DNA of 64,000 nt from Bacteroidaceae bacterium (GTDB lineage Bacteria > Bacteroidota > Bacteroidia > Bacteroidales > Bacteroidaceae): assembly GCA_017472635.1 (NCBI GenBank), contig JAFUPU010000089.1:1-64000 (forward strand). Direction: 5' to 3'. Both the position numbers and the translations under genes were made by a program. A model generated the notes under the pieces. It was not told the DNA's origin and made no database searches. It worked only from the letters and a program-made list of their open reading frames with translations. Each line of letters starts with the position of its first letter. Position 1 is the stretch's first letter. Below are positions 62,496 to 64,000 of the stretch, piece by piece.

Positions 62496-64000
62496 ATGAA
62501 ACAGTACAAGACTATAAACAACCTCGTAGGATGGATTACATTTGCCATTGCTGCCGTTGTTTATTGCATGACGATTGAACCGACAGCCAGTTTCTGGGAT
62601 TGTCCCGAGTTTATTACCACCGGATATAAGCTGGAGGTAGGTCACCCACCCGGTGCACCGTTTTTTATGTTGACTGCCAATCTTTTTTCTCAGTTTGTAA
62701 GTGACCCCGGTCAGGTTGCCTACATGGTTAACATCATGTCGGCATTGCTGAGTGCAGGCTGTATTTTGTTCCTATTCTGGAGCATCACCCATCTGACCCG
62801 TAAGCTGGTATGCAAGAATGGCAAAGAGATGTCAACCGGACAGTTGATAACAATCATTGGCTCGGGATTGGTCGGGGCATTGGCTTACACATTCAGCGAC
62901 ACTTTTTGGTATAGTGCCGTAGAAGGCGAGGTATATGCTTACTCATCCCTGTTTACAGCAGTCGTTTTTTGGTTGATTCTCAAATGGGAAGATAACGCAG
63001 ATGCCCCCTATAGCGACCGTTGGATTATATTGATAGCCTATTTGGTTGGTCTCTCGGTAGGTGTCCATCTGCTAAACCTGCTTTGTATTCCTGCCATCGT
63101 ATTGGTATGGTACTATAAACGCAACCCCAACGCCAATCTCAAAGGTTCGATTGTAGCGTTAGCCGTTTCAGCGCTGTTGGTAGCCGCAGTCCTGTATGGT
63201 CTGGTACCGGGAATTGTGAAAATAGGCGGATGGTTTGAACTGTTCTTTGTCAACACCCTCGGATTGCCTTTCAATACCGGACTGATAGTTTACATTGTTA
63301 TAGTAGTGACCACCCTCATCTGGGCTATCTACGAGACTGTGCGTAATGCAAACCGGAAAAGGATGAACATAGCCTTCCTCGTTACGGTAGGTTTGTTGGG
63401 TATTCCTTTCTATGGACATGGCTTTATCAGCATTCTGATAGGCATTGTCGTATTAGCAGTATTGGCTCTCGGACTCTTCGTTAAAGTTAAAGGAACGTAT
63501 CGTATCTCTGTGCGGGCACTGAACACAACGTTGCTTTGCTTGATGATGATGCTTATCGGCTATTCATCTTATGCACTGATTGTCATCCGCTCAAGTGCAA
63601 ACCCGCCTATGGACCAAAACTCACCGGAAGATATCTTCACACTGGGTACCTATCTGGCACGTGAACAGTATGGTGACCGTCCGCTATTCTATGGTAAGAC
63701 CTTCAACTCAGAGGTAAAGCTGAAACGCGAAGGCAACTATTGTATTCCAGTACAATTAGATAAGGTTCCCGTTTATCAACGGAAAGAAAAGAAATCTGCT
63801 GATGAAAAAGATTTCTACGAAGAATATTTCCCCAACCCCGGGTATAAGTATGAGCAAGAGATGCTCTTCCCCCGCATGTACAGTTCAGATCCGAAGCATA
63901 TACAGGCTTACGAACAATGGATGGGAGGAATAGAGGGACGTATGGTCCCCTATGACAAATGCGGAGACATCACCATGGTAAAGATACCTACGATGTGGGA
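62496..64000 (+). CDS. DUF2723 family membrane protein (3' end outside window)
   Basis: The frame is open from ATG 62496 to the right edge (over 500 codons). It begins MKQYKTINNLVGWITFAIAA and has the family signature ASFWDCPEFITTGYKLEVGH and PPGAPFFML in the first periplasmic loop, with its Asp and Glu. About ten membrane helices follow, then the start of a soluble C-terminal part (DKVPVYQRKEKKSADEK and on). The layout resembles GT-C glycosyltransferases such as protein mannosyltransferases, so a role in glycosylation at the periplasmic face is likely but unproven here. Confidence 0.9.
   Translation, partial: MKQYKTINNLVGWITFAIAAVVYCMTIEPTASFWDCPEFITTGYKLEVGHPPGAPFFMLTANLFSQFVSDPGQVAYMVNIMSALLSAGCILFLFWSITHLTRKLVCKNGKEMSTGQLITIIGSGLVGALAYTFSDTFWYSAVEGEVYAYSSLFTAVVFWLILKWEDNADAPYSDRWIILIAYLVGLSVGVHLLNLLCIPAIVLVWYYKRNPNANLKGSIVALAVSALLVAAVLYGLVPGIVKIGGWFELFFVNTLGLPFNTGLIVYIVIVVTTLIWAIYETVRNANRKRMNIAFLVTVGLLGIPFYGHGFISILIGIVVLAVLALGLFVKVKGTYRISVRALNTTLLCLMMMLIGYSSYALIVIRSSANPPMDQNSPEDIFTLGTYLAREQYGDRPLFYGKTFNSEVKLKREGNYCIPVQLDKVPVYQRKEKKSADEKDFYEEYFPNPGYKYEQEMLFPRMYSSDPKHIQAYEQWMGGIEGRMVPYDKCGDITMVKIPTMW

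Overview
The window comes from a gut-type Bacteroidales genome, most likely Bacteroides or Phocaeicola. The evidence is the Bacteroides promoter -7 motif (TAnnTTTG) ahead of many genes, a fused SecD-SecF, RNase HI with a viroplasmin-type N-terminus, a DUF2723 protein, a periplasmic-propeller/AraC regulator, many SPII lipoproteins, and the gene order topA-aroK-speA-argB-sigma. I saw no rRNA, tRNA, CRISPR array, insertion sequence or phage.

Layout. 1-597 is the tail of an ATPase/winged-helix regulator cut by the window edge. 1224-4583 is a four-gene sugar-oxidation operon (mutarotase, aldo/keto reductase, amidohydrolase/lactonase, zinc alcohol dehydrogenase) of the type used for L-fucose or a related deoxysugar. 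5358-6167 is a secreted SGNH hydrolase. 6307-12721 is a housekeeping block (topA, aroK, speA, argB, then a convergent ECF sigma factor). 13217-21928 is a compact pectin locus: a CE12-type rhamnogalacturonan acetylesterase, a 1508-residue CE8 pectin methylesterase, and a membrane regulator with a sensor propeller and AraC domain but no histidine kinase. 21983-34417 holds ybeY, a nucleoside-recognition membrane protein, ruvB, a flippase, aroQ, pyruvate kinase, an O-methyltransferase, rbfA, a LolC/E-like permease, miaB, a lipoprotein and RNase HI. 34490-47767 holds argS, HU, two overlapping rhomboid proteases, an EEP-family protein, secDF, a porin, a thioredoxin-fold lipoprotein without its CXXC, and pnp.

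47768-53178 is the least ordinary part. A gene remnant, two paralogous small lipoproteins and an 884-residue MG2-like secreted protein are each followed by a copy of the same hairpin repeat. In two cases the repeat supplies the last codons of the gene. About 1.1 kb of repeat-rich noncoding DNA follows. 53179-64000 returns to core genes: SulP transporter, cysE, a THUMP rRNA methyltransferase, dipeptidyl peptidase IV, purD, two membrane proteins, and the start of a DUF2723 protein that runs off the right edge.

Most notable observations: the kinase-less propeller-TM-AraC regulator beside the pectin genes, with three evenly spaced TGTACA operators in front of the esterase; a His-to-Pro change at the catalytic position of the aldo/keto reductase; the hairpin repeat that punctuates the lipoprotein/MG2 cassette; and a composite dispersed repeat at about 4.66 kb and 52.28 kb, with a decayed relative at about 26.73 kb.
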